Below, piece by piece: positions 26,415-37,709 of a stretch of DNA of 64,000 nucleotides; position 1 is the first letter of the stretch; each line of letters opens with the position of its first letter. Source of the stretch: Ceratobasidium sp. AG-K (lineage: Eukaryota > Basidiomycota > Agaricomycetes > Cantharellales > Ceratobasidiaceae). The DNA is taken from assembly GCA_037039685.1 (NCBI GenBank), contig JAWNGF010000001.1, forward strand, positions 3,720,001-3,784,000, in the 5' to 3' direction. A program made the position numbers and the translations under genes. Under the pieces are notes generated by a model. The model was given only the letters and a program-made list of their open reading frames with translations. It was not told where the DNA came from and searched no databases.

Positions 26415-29400
26415 ATGGACACATTTGACAACTTCCAGTCCGAGTATGGAGGAATCGCAGATGACGATACTGCCTCGATCATCTCCGGGTACACCCAGCG
26501 TACTGGGCTTGGCCATTCGGGCGCTCAGTTAAACGCCGCGGACGCGTTGGACCTCGATGCCCTTTCTATTGCCGATGAGCATGTGGCAAACAGGCGCTCA
26601 GGGCTAAATAACGACGTTGCTGCATCGTTCGATGACGAGTTTGACGCAAACCTCGAGGATAATGGCGTAGGGTTTGACCTTCCGGAGTATGCCTGCAGGC
26701 ACGTATTTTGATCTCAGCTCCTCGTGCTCCTAACTTATATGTCGAACTTGAAGTTACTGCGGAATTCATTCGCCAGCCTCGGTTGTAAAATGCTTAATTT
26801 GTTCGAAATGGTTCTGCAACTCTAGGGGTAATACATCGGCGTCCCACATCGTCAATCACCTAGTTCGAGCGAAGCACAAGGAAGTCGTGTTGCACGCCGA
26901 GAGCCCACTTGGAGAAACTACTCCAGAATGCTACAACTGTGGGAGCAAGAATGCGTTTATGCTTGGGTTTATCCCGGCCAAAAGCGATACCGTCGTTGTT
27001 TTGCTTTGTCGGTAGGTGACTAATCCGTGTGGCCCTAGTTGTAGTCCTAACCGCTCTTACAGTCAACCCTGTGCGGCAATTTCGAAGGATATCTCGTGGA
27101 ACACGGCACTTTGGTCCCCTCTCATCGAAGATAGATCATTTTTATCCTGGTTGGTCACTCCTCCTTCAGAGCAAGAGCAGCTACGCGCTCGTCAAATTAC
27201 CTATGCGCAAATAAATCGACTCGAAGATCTATGGAGAGAAAATGCCAACGCCACCTTGGAGGATTTAGAGAAACCGGGAGTGGACGACGAGCCTCAGCCC
27301 ATTCTTCAGCGGTGAGTGTTAAGCTGGGTTGTCTGGGATTAATCTTGATGTTCTGCCTGTAGGTATGAAGACGCGTATCAGTATCAAAACATATTTGGTC
27401 CTCTTGTCAAGATCGAGGCAGATTATGACAAAAGATTAAAGGAATCTCAGACCCAGGAAGATGTAGTGATTCGCTGGGATCAAGGCCTCAATCAGAAACG
27501 TATTGCGTGGTTTAATTTTCCGAAGCTCGAGAGTGGCGAAGTCCGACTAGCAGTTGGAGATGAGTTACGTCTACGTTACCACGGGGAAAGCCATCATGCT
27601 TGGGAGGGGTCTGGTCATGTCTTGAAGATCCCCAACAGTGAGTAGGCTACCTTGGAATTTTTCGAAATTAAAAATTAAAAAAATCTTCGATAGACATATC
27701 GGATGAAATTGGCCTCGAGTTGCGACGAAACGATGGCGTTCCTGTGGATTGTACTCATGGGTTCTCCGTTGACTTTGTTTGGAAGTCCACAAGCTTCGAC
27801 CGGATGCAACTGGCGATGAAGACTTTTGCAATCGATGAGAAAAGCGTCAGCGGTTACATTGTAAGCATCTCTGTTTGGCCTTCCTCCTTGATGACGAGAC
27901 GAATTGGAATAGTATCATAAACTGTTGGGACACGACCTTGAGCCAACCGTTCTACGTACACAAATGCCCAAACGCTTCTCGGCTCCCGGACTCCCCGAAC
28001 TCAACCACTCCCAAATGTACGCCGTCAAGAGCGTTCTCCAGAAGCCAATTTCCCTCATTCAAGGACCACCTGGAACCGGCAAAACAGTCACGTCGGCTTC
28101 CATCGTTTATCACCTCGCCAAAATGAATCCTGGTCAAGTCTTGGTTTGCGCACCTTCCAACGTAGCCGTCGATCAATTAACCGAAAAAATTCATGCGACT
28201 GGGCTCAAAGTCGTCCGTCTCACTGCTAAATCACGTGAAGCGCTCGAAAGCTCCATTTCCTTTTTGACGCTTCACCGTCAAGTTGCAGCATATACTTCAC
28301 ATACCGAGCTCCAGAAACTCATTCAGCTGAAGAATGAGTTGGGGGAACTCAGCCAGTCTGACGAGCGCAAGTACAAGACACTCGTGCGGAATGTCGAGCG
28401 TGAAATCCTGGCCGCGGCAGATGTGATTTGTTGTACTTGCGTGGGGACAGGCGATCCAAGGTTATCAAAACTGAAGTTTAGGACGGTGCTAATCGATGAA
28501 GCGACTCAAGCTGCTGAGCCAGGTAAGAACTCTTTTTTATAGCCAAAAAAGCGGCTGCTGATTCTTTGGCTCCAGAGTGTATGATACCTTTGGTCCTGGG
28601 ATGCAAGCAGGTTGTCCTAGTAGGAGATCACCAGGTGGGTCATGGATTGGCCGTCTCGGACGACGATTAATTCGGAATTCGGTAGCAACTTGGACCAGTG
28701 ATTATGAACAAAAAGGCTGCTCGTGCTGGCCTGACCCAATCACTATTCGAACGACTAGTACTCTTGGGTAACCGACCTATTCGGCTCCAAGTCCAGTATC
28801 GCATGCACCCGTGCCTTTCCGAATTCCCTTCAAACATGTTCTATGAAGGCACTCTTCAGAACGGCGTTACCGCCCCAGAGAGACTACGGAAGAACGTGGA
28901 TTTCCCATGGCCGGTCTCGGATACACCGATGATGTTCTACCAGAACTTGGGCCAGGAAGAGATTTCGTCTAGCGGGACTTCATTTTTAAATCGGTGAGGC
29001 GCATGTTGCTGAAATAAAAGTTGTCACTTCTCAATATTTTTCAGAACCGAGGCATCAAACGTAGAAAAGATCGTAACTAAATTCTTCAAAGCAGGAGTTG
29101 TTCCTGGCCAAATCGGCGTTATTACTCCTTACGAAGGCCAACGTTCATACATTGTCAACTATATGCAATATCACGGCACCCTCAAGAAAGATTTGTACAA
29201 GGAGGTTGAGGTGGCCAGCGTGGATGCGTTCCAAGGACGAGAAAAGGATTACATTATTGTAAGTTGCGTCCGAAGCAACGAACACCAGGGTATTGGTTTC
29301 TTGAACGACCCGAGACGCCTGAACGTGGCGCTTACTCGAGCTAAATATGGTGTCGTAATTTTGGGCAACCCAAAAGTTCTGAGTAAAGTACGCCCTCACT

Positions 29401-30150
29401 CAGCACAAACGTTCACTCTTACTGATGTTTTTACGATTAGCATGCCCTATGGCACTATCTTCTCACGCACTACAAGGAAAAGCAGTGCCTCGTCGAAGGT
29501 CCACTGAACAACTTGCAACCCAGCATGATTCAGTTTAGTAAACCCCGTAGGACGTTAAATAAGTCGATGGAACAGTTCCGTCGCCACGATTACAGCGATG
29601 CCGAGGCAACTAGTGGCGCCCCAGTTCTTAACGATGGTACGAATTACTATAGGTCAAGGCTACAGGTCATACTCACTCACATCTAGCACGCCGGGCCGCG
29701 CCGAGCGCCTACGACAGCAATTATTACCGTACCCATGACCCCCTCGGATATATTCCCTCCGACGTTCAATCCACAAAGTCCTCAGTGTCCGGATTGCCCC
29801 ATTTTGGAGCTACCGCCTCGTTCGGACCTTCTAAACAGAAAGCTTCCGGCCAAAAACGCGCGACTTACGCAAGTTACGCGAGCTCTATCATATCTCAAGA
29901 TGTGCCCGGCGCACCCGGGGGGACGGATACGAGCAGCGTCGCAGGCTCTCAGTTTGAACACAACGGAAGCATTGTGTTTTCTCAATCTGATCGACTTAGA
30001 AGGCGTAACTCATTCTCGTCTATGGCTGGTACATCCGACCTTGGGAGTATCTCAACGTACGACTACAAGAGCCAAGATAGCGTAATTGACGCCGACGACA
30101 CCGAGTCCCAATACTCTCACAGCGTGCAATCGGGCGTGACCGAGTTCTGA
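26415..30150 (+). CDS. UPF1: ATP-dependent RNA helicase UPF1 (nonsense-mediated decay)
   Basis: An SF1 helicase central to nonsense-mediated mRNA decay. Domains in order are: an acidic N-terminus; the Cys/His-rich UPF2-binding domain ([49 protein letters not shown]); the 1B/stalk region with [18 protein letters not shown]; then the helicase motifs [13 protein letters not shown] (I), [17 protein letters not shown] (Ia), [10 protein letters not shown] (II), VLVGDHQ (III), LQVQYRMHP (IV), [29 protein letters not shown] (V) and [13 protein letters not shown] (VI). The C-terminal tail (29.7-30.15 kb) is Ser-rich with SQ/TQ-like sites, as expected for SMG1/ATM-type phosphorylation. The first intron (26699-26753) appears to be GC-AG (GCACGT donor). 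Confidence 0.95.
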
Positions 30151-31104
30151 AGCTGAAACTAGTTTATTTGCTTTCAGATATTGTAATGTGATTTTGTTTC
30201 AAGTAACTAAAAGTGTTCGATGCACCTAATATAGTACTCGGCTGTGCAACGGATGTGTTGCGTGGGTACGGTGACCCACGAGAAAGTGCCTGCACGCATA
30301 CACGTTGCTTCATGCAGGCCGAGATACTGTAAATTGGGTGCTACTTACTGTGGCGTAGCGATTCGGATGAGCTCCGGTATTTACCTACATTGGTCCCAGA
30401 CTTCATTTCCTTCCAATTAGACTATATGGCACTGGCATCGACGTGCAGCCGTTGCCCCATACCTATCGGCCAGGTATTCCAGAAATATATCGTAGCGGCA
30501 AGCAAGGGACGAACAAATCGATATGGTTAGCGACTCAAACCTTGTTTTGGCCTCATGTTATCAGGACGAGCGCTCGGATACTCGAACCGTGATACTCACA
30601 AGTCCGACGCTGATCAAGCACTCGTTTAACCCCCTTTCGGAAATTCCGGAAGTCCTCCACCCTCCTAAATTATTGGCGTTTTAAGGCCTACCGGAGATAT
30701 GGAAAGGCCATGGATGCGAATCCAGGCGTATCCGACCTGTAGGTTTGATATCAGAGCAAGCTTTGACACCGAATAACTGAATGTTTATCGCTGAGTTTTG
30801 GTCAGCTATAGCTGGAACAGGTCATGTTTCTCGCGGCGCCTCGGATGAGAACGCTAAAGTCACAGTTTCCATAGCCTCGAGGCTGCTTGCGCCCTGACGA
30901 GCGCTGAAGAGCAAGATGGATTAGGGGTAAATTTCCCTCGCTTCTGCTGTGTTGGCGTAGCTTCAGGGACACGGGTTTGAGATGTTTCATACGTACATGC
31001 TACGGTCCTTGATTCTCAGGAGGGGATTATCGGTATATAATTTCGCCAGCCCCGGCATCGTTGCACTTACGACCCGTCCTCCCTAGCTCCTCCCTGCTTT
31101 CAAC
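30151..31104. other. Intergenic, nothing recognised
   Basis: About 950 bp. A tRNA-like relic at 30568-30624 (minus) was examined and rejected. AT-rich sequence near 31035-31042 (tatataat) may be the promoter of the H gene. Confidence 0.4.
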
Positions 31105-33452
31105 ATGCAACAATCTGAAACCCTGTTCGCCGACATTGCTACGTCTCGTTTAGATGAACGGTATCCAGCAACCACAGTCATCTATGACCTTATCCAGCAT
31201 ATCGGCACCGATGTATCGGGATTTAGACGCAACCCCCAGACATCGTATAGACTTGTCGAGCTCGCTCGGGACCTTCACGATGAGATCAACAACAGAATCA
31301 AGTATGTAGATGCAAGCGGCGACTGGGAGGCGTACGATGTATACACTCAAGCAATTGATCCACTAGAAGAGTAAGTTACCGTTACACCGAACCGGGTGTT
31401 CCTGAGCTAATATCTTAAACACTTGGTGGTCAGTCTCCTGTTTGGCATAGTGCCTGTCGCAGACGAGGAGCAAGACGAACATCTTACCGCCGCATCCTCA
31501 GTCGAAGAATGCAAGCAGTCTATCGAAAAATGGATCAAGAACCGCAAATTGATTCGCACTGGTCTTAAAGCCCTGAGGACGAGCGACAAACTAAAGGTAC
31601 ACGATCTCCGTTGGAGCATACCCTGCCCGAACTTTGCGCACTAACCACTCGGGGTTAGGCACTTATACCCGCGCCGAACGATAGCGAGGACGATATTTTT
31701 GATGCGTATACACACGACGACCGTGGCTTCTTGAATAATCTACTGTCGGAGATTAAAACTAATGCATCGGGCATTCATCGGTATGTACCCTCAATCTATG
31801 CCTTTGCTCTATTGAGCCAATACATGTACTAGCCGAAAGACCAAGGCACTGCTTGAAAAGGTGGCCATTGGCCTCGAGAGTATTCAGAATCTGCCCATCG
31901 ATGCCTCTAAGGCGTCGGTTGAGGAGGTATGCTGGCTTGTATGCGTATCGAGGGAGAAATAAACTCATCAAAGCCTGCGGCAAATAGGAATTGTCCGCAC
32001 TTTCTATCAAATGCGCTATGATTGTATATGGCGTCACGAAGATTATTACTGAATGCTCAGCTGCGCCAGAGTTGCTTGATCATTATCAGTCGGATGTTGT
32101 TTGGAATGCGGCACAAAAGTAAGCCTTGTTCAGCTCTCAGTAATCAAAACTGCCCCTGATTCCCATCGGTAGACTAGTTGATGATGTATTCCAAGGACTC
32201 AAGTCTCGAAAATCTACACTTGCGGATCTTGAAGCCGAGTATTCTGCCTTTGAGAACATTTTACTGGTGAGTTGTCAAATAAGCACAGTTAGCCAAGCAA
32301 CTACCGGCGCTTACACTCTTCATTCAACGATAGAAAATATCGACAATCGAAACTCCTGAGGCGTACCGTCGACTTGTACAGCTTATTGGAAAGATTGGCC
32401 GAGCATACCACGCTCAATCGCTTGCATTGGTACTTCTATGTCGAGAAGCTGTCGCCCATTTCCAACACAACAAGAACATGAAGAACTACGATGCAGTTGA
32501 AAAGTAAGTGTTAGTTGTTTGTGAGGTTCCTTTAACACTGACATTGCTCACCAGTGCACTCGAAGAGACTGTGAAAGCGCTGAAAGCGGCGACTCGAGTA
32601 GCAGCAGCAGAAGCGAACACCCTATCCCAGGGAGCTGCAGAGCAAGCCAGTGCTGATACGACAGCCGACACAGCAGAGACGGAGAGTGTTGCATCATCGA
32701 GTAGCATAGGAACCGATGATTTTGCGACTGAGGAGCACTGCACAAAACTTTTCGAAGACTCTGTGAACGCGTTGAAGGATTGCTTCGAGGAGATAGGGGT
32801 TGGTTGCTCTCTTGTGGAATAATTATTAACATAGACAACGCTAACTCCCACTCCACCTAGCTTGAAGGCAAGGCCAATCCTCGGGAAAGTTTAGACGCGG
32901 CACGAGAGAAAGATAGGATGCGAGTTGAGCAAGTTAAAGAGAAGCTTGCTGGGGTAAGTGCGCTACGGAACATATTCACATATACTTATAATATATACCG
33001 AAATCAGCGACCAACCAGGCGAGAACTTGTAACGGTCACAATCGAAGTGCACGAGGGCAACCAAAGTGGTAACTTGGTGACAGTAAAGACCTGTATGCAT
33101 ACCCCGCTTTACTCGTATCCAGAAGTTAAATACATGTCTCTTTCCAGGTCGCGTACCCTCCACTTGCCGAATCTCCTTTATCAAGTGGAGTGTAGCAAAG
33201 GAATTGCCAAATATGGATCTATCAAATCCCGAAACGTCCTATTTTGAGACCCCCTCGACTGAAGGCAGGCAAGCCGTTCGTATCTCACCTAATGAGAGCA
33301 TCCAGTCATTCAGTAATGACGGAAGGATCTCGCTGCATCTGATTGTCGGTGTGAGCGAGAGTGAAGACGAAAGTGAGATACCAAACACGGGAGACATCAC
33401 GGCCACCCCCTCGCCTCGGGCGACCACACCAGTTTTAGCATCCGAATCTTGA
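31105..33452 (+). CDS. Long helical H protein (intact copy), function unknown
   Basis: An intron-rich gene (about ten exons) encoding some 560 residues. The start at 31105 gives MQQSETLFADIATS. Exon 1 (31105-31370) contains YDLIQHIGTDVSGFRRN; exon 2 (31434-31596) contains EEQDEHLTAASSVEECKQSIEKW. Middle exons are almost wholly charged amphipathic helix (LLEKVAIGLESIQN, LVDDVFQGLKSRKSTLADLEAEYSAF), then an Ala/Thr-rich linker, EEHCTKLFEDSVNALKDCFEEIG, VEQVKEKLAG, and a last exon with RVPSTCRISFIKWSVAKELP plus an acidic Ser-rich tail. No known domain is recognised; the overall shape is a soluble helical or coiled-coil protein. The T-family membrane gene follows 506 bp downstream, the same order as the decayed pair at 10.7-13.9 kb. 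Confidence 0.65.
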
Positions 33453-33958
33453 TAAGCATTGATAAATTACTATATATATGTCTCATAATGTATCCAGTGA
33501 AGTGTTATTCTGAACTAATAAAATTCGAACGGGACAAAGTTGTTCGTGCCCATGGTGACATGATGGCTCCAAAAGCCTACTGTGCATTGGATCCTGTCTT
33601 ACATCTGGGTCAGAAACTATGCAAGTAGTTCAGAAGGCGGAAAATGTTATGAATAAGCTCTTGGCCTTGCCTTTCTTGAATTAGCAAAGCAACCGAGGTG
33701 CTTTTCAGACACTTCTCACCAGGGCTTCCCAATGGTAGTGGCATGAGGCTGCATACAGGCGCTCATCAGTTGTAACCATGACCTTGGCTACCCTGCACCC
33801 ATGATGATTGGTCGTTCAGCTAGAACTATAAGATTAGTCGTCGCATATAAAGCTCCCGTAGACCCACCTGTCACTGCACTATCGAAATTCGAGCTCGCTG
33901 GGCTTCATCATAGCATTTTCCCATTCCACATTCTCTGCCCTCATAACTACCCTTCATA
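33453..33958. other. Intergenic between H and T copy C
   Basis: A 506-bp spacer containing the H terminator region and the putative T promoter. No other feature seen. Confidence 0.4.
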
Positions 33959-34762
33959 ATGGTCACGTTAGTGCCCTCTTGTATGCACAAAATGTCTCGA
34001 TACAGAGCAATTGGCTAATATTCACCACGTAGTTGACCTCCCCCCTTCAATCAAGGCGCTACAATCGGGTTGGCAGACTACCTTTCAGAGCGCCGCAACA
34101 GTGGTTTGTGCCGTTTGTTCTAAATTGGTGCCGGATATTTAAATTAACGTACTCTATCTAGTCGGCATTGCTCGCTGCGGTCGAAGGCCAGTTGTTCGTC
34201 TTTGTCGAGGGTCTGGAACCGCCTACTGAGGGCGCGGTCGCTCGGGGTTCTGGACCACCCAAGGTGGACCTATCGAGCCCCAGCGGCCAAGCTTTGCTTT
34301 GCTTTACGTTCTTGACTTTCTTGCTCAGCATTGGCGCAACAGTCAGCTCTCTCATACTGAGCGACCAGGTTGCCGAGCTTCCAGTCCGAGGATATGAGAC
34401 CAAAGATATAATAGACAAGGATGCAGAAATTAAGGGAACGGGGATGCAAATCATGGTCACATACGGGTTGGAAAGTAGCTTGAGCTGGTTCATGTGGCAC
34501 TGTAAGTTCACATGGTTCACCCGTAGCAAGGAACTCACGAGTCGCGTTGACAGGGCTTTCAATGCTCATTCTGGGATATTTGTCACTGCTAGTGCAAATA
34601 GTCATATACGTCTCGCTTACCCAAACTCGGCTCGTTAATATTTTTGTTGGGGTTGGGACTTTCTGGGTTCTCCTGCCGCTGATTGCCTTCTTCCTGCCCT
34701 CGCGCAGGCAGAGCATCAGGCACGATTACGTGAAAATAAGTCACACAAAGACCGAGACATAG
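33959..34762 (+). CDS. T-family multi-span membrane protein, copy C
   Basis: The third paralogue. The core is VDLPPSIKALQSGWQTTFQS, an intron, then SALLAAVEGQLFVFVEGLEPP, a hydrophobic span LLCFTFLTFLLSIGATVSSLIL, a polar loop ending MWH, an intron whose splice gives WHWLSMLILGY, and the spans SLLVQIVIYVSL and IFVGVGTFWVLLPLIAFFL, ending at 34762 after a basic tail. The ATG at 33959 followed by GTTAGT is the only candidate first exon, but its phase does not fit the core exon, so the start is uncertain or damaged. It lies downstream of the intact H gene on the same strand. Confidence 0.55.
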
Positions 34763-34848
34763 CAGTCCTTTTCAACGCATCTCTGTACACGTTTGACCAA
34801 ATCATCTCGACTTGAATATTAATTGTGTAAATTAAGGGGTGAATTGAT

Positions 34849-34854
34849 CACGTG
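34849..34854. promoter_or_regulatory. CACGTG box upstream of the APC15-like gene
   Basis: TCACGTGC, 69 bp upstream of the ATG at 34923. Confidence 0.4.
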
Positions 34855-34922
34855 CTTCGTTTGGTGCTGTACAGTTGTTCCATTCCCATACCCAACTACC
34901 ACCGGTACCCCGTTCTTTGAGC

Positions 34923-35593
34923 ATGGTTTCCTCAATATCTCCAACGCTACTCCCTCCGCCCCAAATATTTCCATTTCTTTTACCCAGACCCCATCAACCA
35001 CACCCGACTCCAATACCACGCCACGGCCCCACCAAATTCAGCGAAAGGCGCGACTTGAAAGAGGAAGGCGACATTCTAAGTGACGAGGAGATGGAGGTCG
35101 AAGAAATGGTAAGCTGTTAGTAGGCGTCCACATGGGAAAGAGTTGTGTGAATACTTATATCTTATTGTAGACATACGGGCATATGGACATGGGTTTCTTG
35201 TTCCACTTGGGAAGCATATGACACTCGACGAGGAGAACGCGGACGTACGTACACTTGCAACTTCCCTCATCGTTCCTCGAACCTTACCCACTCATCCAGG
35301 CAGGAGAACCATCCGAACCGGGCAGCACGTCCGATACCAACTCGCAAACCCAGTCCGCCTCACAGGTCGACGAAGCCGCCACGGACCTCGATGCCGATAT
35401 GCAAGATCTAGATGCAGATGTGCAAGATCTGGACGCGAGCACTCAAGATCTGGACGCAAGCGTGCAGGATTTGGATGCGAGTCTGCAGGATCTTGATGCC
35501 AGTGTGCAGGACCTCGACGCGGATATTCCAAACGAGGATTCAGAGGCAGATCAGAGCGTAGTAGACGACGAACGCGTCGATCAGGGGCTTTAG
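34923..35593 (+). CDS. APC15/Mnd2-like anaphase-promoting complex subunit
   Basis: Three exons (34923-35079, 35171-35244, 35300-35593) give about 174 residues. The layout fits the Apc15 family: a Pro-rich N-terminus (ISPTLLPPPQIFPFLLPRP), KFSERRDLKEEGDIL, then, after an intron with donor GTGACG, NIRAYGHGFLVPLGKHMTLDEE, which resembles the conserved hydrophobic motif after the family's first helix, and finally a very acidic tail. The tail is made of seven perfect heptads of the form DLDA(D/S)xQ (35384-35530). In animals the APC15 acidic tail also has DMQDMDE-like sequence. The family call rests on short motifs, so it is moderate; the splice choice (phase 1) is what brings the motif into frame. 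Its stop overlaps the stop of the opposite-strand Rho-like gene. Confidence 0.55.
35384..35530 (+). repeat. Coding minisatellite, seven 21-bp units
   Basis: Seven tandem 21-bp units encode DLDADMQ, DLDADVQ, DLDASTQ, DLDASVQ, DLDASLQ, DLDASVQ and DLDADIP. Unit DNA differs mostly at synonymous positions (gac/gat, ctc/cta/ctg/ttg/ctt) while the peptide is constant. Confidence 0.9.
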
Positions 35594-36264
35594 GCGCGAG
35601 TGAAGGTAGTTATATTATTGCAAATGTCAAATGAATCCGATAAAATTACGAGTCGGGTATTGACACAATGTGGGTATGATCGACGAGAACTCAAACTCGT
35701 GCACCTTGCGTTTCTTGTCTGTTGACGGTACATCCCCCATGATATTGAGCCTAGATACTGTCCCAACTCTTCGATGCCCATGTACCTCCGTGCATCGCAC
35801 TCTACATAGTGCCAGGCGCCGACTCGTTTTGCAAAGTTGATTCCCTAGTGAAAAATGGGTAAGCGTTCAGGGCCATGGGAAGACACGATACACGTACCTC
35901 TTCAGTGGTCACAAAAGCTTCAGACGCATACTTGCATGTGGGCCGATCGCGCGTTTCCATTTTGCATCCAACGATGGCTGAGGGGATACGAAGGCAATAG
36001 TGTGTCGCCTGTGGTATCCACTTGGTCTCAATGTTCGTCGAATTGGCGGGGTCATCGAGTGAGAAAATAAATGCTATCATGGAAGTATTTCTGGACTCGT
36101 GGATTAAGCACTGGTGGGCACTTGATGGCAAATGGGACTTACCGGTAGTCAGAACGCAACAGCCCTTCGTGTTCGCCGCTGACACTGTCAACCGACTTTA
36201 GGTTTACGGCACCCAATTCGAGCACAGGTTCATCACCTAGCGTTGGCCCAAGGGTGCCCGTCTC
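35590..36264 (-). pseudogene. Divergent Rho-like GTPase, N-terminally truncated
   Basis: Exons on the minus strand encode a PTLGDEPVLELGAVNLK block, DSVSGEHEGLLRSDYR (in place of the Rho WDTAGQEDYDRLRPLSY), MIAFIFSLDDPANSTNIETKW (Rho FSLVSPxSFENVxxKW), PSAIVGCKMETRD (Rho G4 position), FAKRVGAWHYVECDARR (Rho ECSA/G5 position) and a C-terminus without a CaaX box. The P-loop exon was not found upstream. The DTAG and (N/T)KxD nucleotide motifs are altered (DSVSG, CKME). It is therefore either a relic or a GTPase-dead homologue. A related copy with a P-loop but a nonsense codon lies at 40.4-41.2 kb. Confidence 0.6.
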
Positions 36265-37709
36265 CTATAACCGGCGTTCTGTTTTGTCAACGAGACTCAA
36301 TGGAAGGGGGGGGGGGGACGTACCAGGGCATCTTAAAGCGAAACACCCAGATGACATCAGCCTTGACTTCCTCGTCATCGCCAACTTACAGCACCTTGGC
36401 ATCGAGGCTCCCATTGTCGTTGAGCTTGAAGAATGGGAGCATGGAGTTTCTAAACCTGCCAGTATCACTCAGTCCAAGGAGTTTGAGAAAACAATCCCAC
36501 ATCGTCGTGGAGGAGCAAAGTGTGTATTAGATCTGCTTCAAGTGGCATGATAAATTTAGTGCAGGATGAGTGGAATGGCATGCCAAGCCGTGGCGCCGGT
36601 GGCTTGGGTCGCTTAGGAACGCGCTACTGGATAGTGGAGGTGGGAAGCGGTGATCATTTCACTTCGCACGTGATCGCGTCGCGTTTGATAGATGAGCGTC
36701 AATCCGCGATCATCGACTCTCTACTAGTTGAGGGTTCTCTTCACTGCCGCCGTATTATATGGGAAGCGTACGGAGCGCTACGACTTTGATGATACAGTAG
36801 GTATTCATAACGAACTGCACGAAAGGATGACCGAGCGGAAATCGAACCGCATCCTGCGTCTGCCCAGTTGACGGTCTCCTTCGGCAAGTTAATTCCCAAA
36901 ATCGCTGATCGTCAGACATGCACTTGGCCAGTGACAGTGAATACCTAGCCAAGGCATTTTATGATAAGCCGACCACGCCAAGTTGGGCTCTCCCGTTCGG
37001 TCGCTAACGAGTTCCACCTTGAACCTTTGATTCGTGTCGCTATCTGGACTTGACCGGACTAAAACAGGAGATGGCTGCGACAGTCAACTCAAACATTTTC
37101 AGCGGGTAATTCCACATGGCTGCAGTGTTCGACTAATAACTGAGACGACGGCTAGAGCTAACTACGAGTTGAGAGTACTTGTATCGGTTCTCAGTAGTAT
37201 GCGTCTAATAACGGGCCTGAGTTTCCTGGTTCGTATCCTCGGGTCTCTTCGACTATGTATTCAAGCTTTGGATGGGTCAGGGACCTTTCGGTGAGGACCT
37301 GGGTCAGAGGCAGTGGAGCTCAAACTATCGCAGCTGTTTGTCGAAGTGACCACGAAGGCCACTAGGAACAGGGTCTGAGTTGGGAGGGTAGATTATCAAA
37401 CCCATCTTCAGTTGAGTAACCTGTCAACAAGTATCCTCAGCTCTTTCCAATAGGTCCGCGCGAGTCAATGTTACGCCAGGATAAACCAACTCAAGTGATT
37501 GATCTAAGGTGCACCGCAACGTCAAGTTCCATTCCCTTGGTCCCAAAAAATTATCATTATTGTTTACCGTTACATAGAATGATTTATAGCAAAAGTGAAG
37601 GGTAGAGCCTGAGCCTCGGAGGATAACATAAGTACGCAGGGCGCCAGTGGCTTAACCTGGCAGGTGATCGGGTTTGCCCTAATTTAGACGCCATCACGAG
37701 AAGCCAACC
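36265..37709. other. Gene-poor stretch with a 12-G run
   Basis: About 1.4 kb. A plus-strand frame at 36254-36550 (98 codons, acidic middle) is open but unrecognised and overlaps the GTPase relic on the other strand. A run of 12 G lies at 36306-36317. A tRNA-like fragment at about 36824-36871 was rejected. Confidence 0.35.

Noticed and set aside
30568..30624. tRNA-like sequence on the minus strand: 7-8 bp acceptor-like pairing (CGAGTGC/GCGCTCG), GCGTCGGACTTGTGA and GGTTCGAG
   Set aside because: At about 57 nt it is too short, the D loop is missing, the 3' anticodon stem does not pair with TCGGA and the T stem does not pair. At best a degenerate tRNA-Thr(TGT) relic.
36254..36550. 98-codon plus-strand frame antisense to the region upstream of the Rho-like relic
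   Set aside because: No recognised domain and it overlaps a 12-G run; left unannotated.
36824..36871. tRNA-like fragment on the minus strand with GGTTCGATTTCC and a GACCG/CGGTC stem
   Set aside because: Only 48 nt between the paired ends, the T loop is one base too long, and no A box or anticodon arm can be placed.
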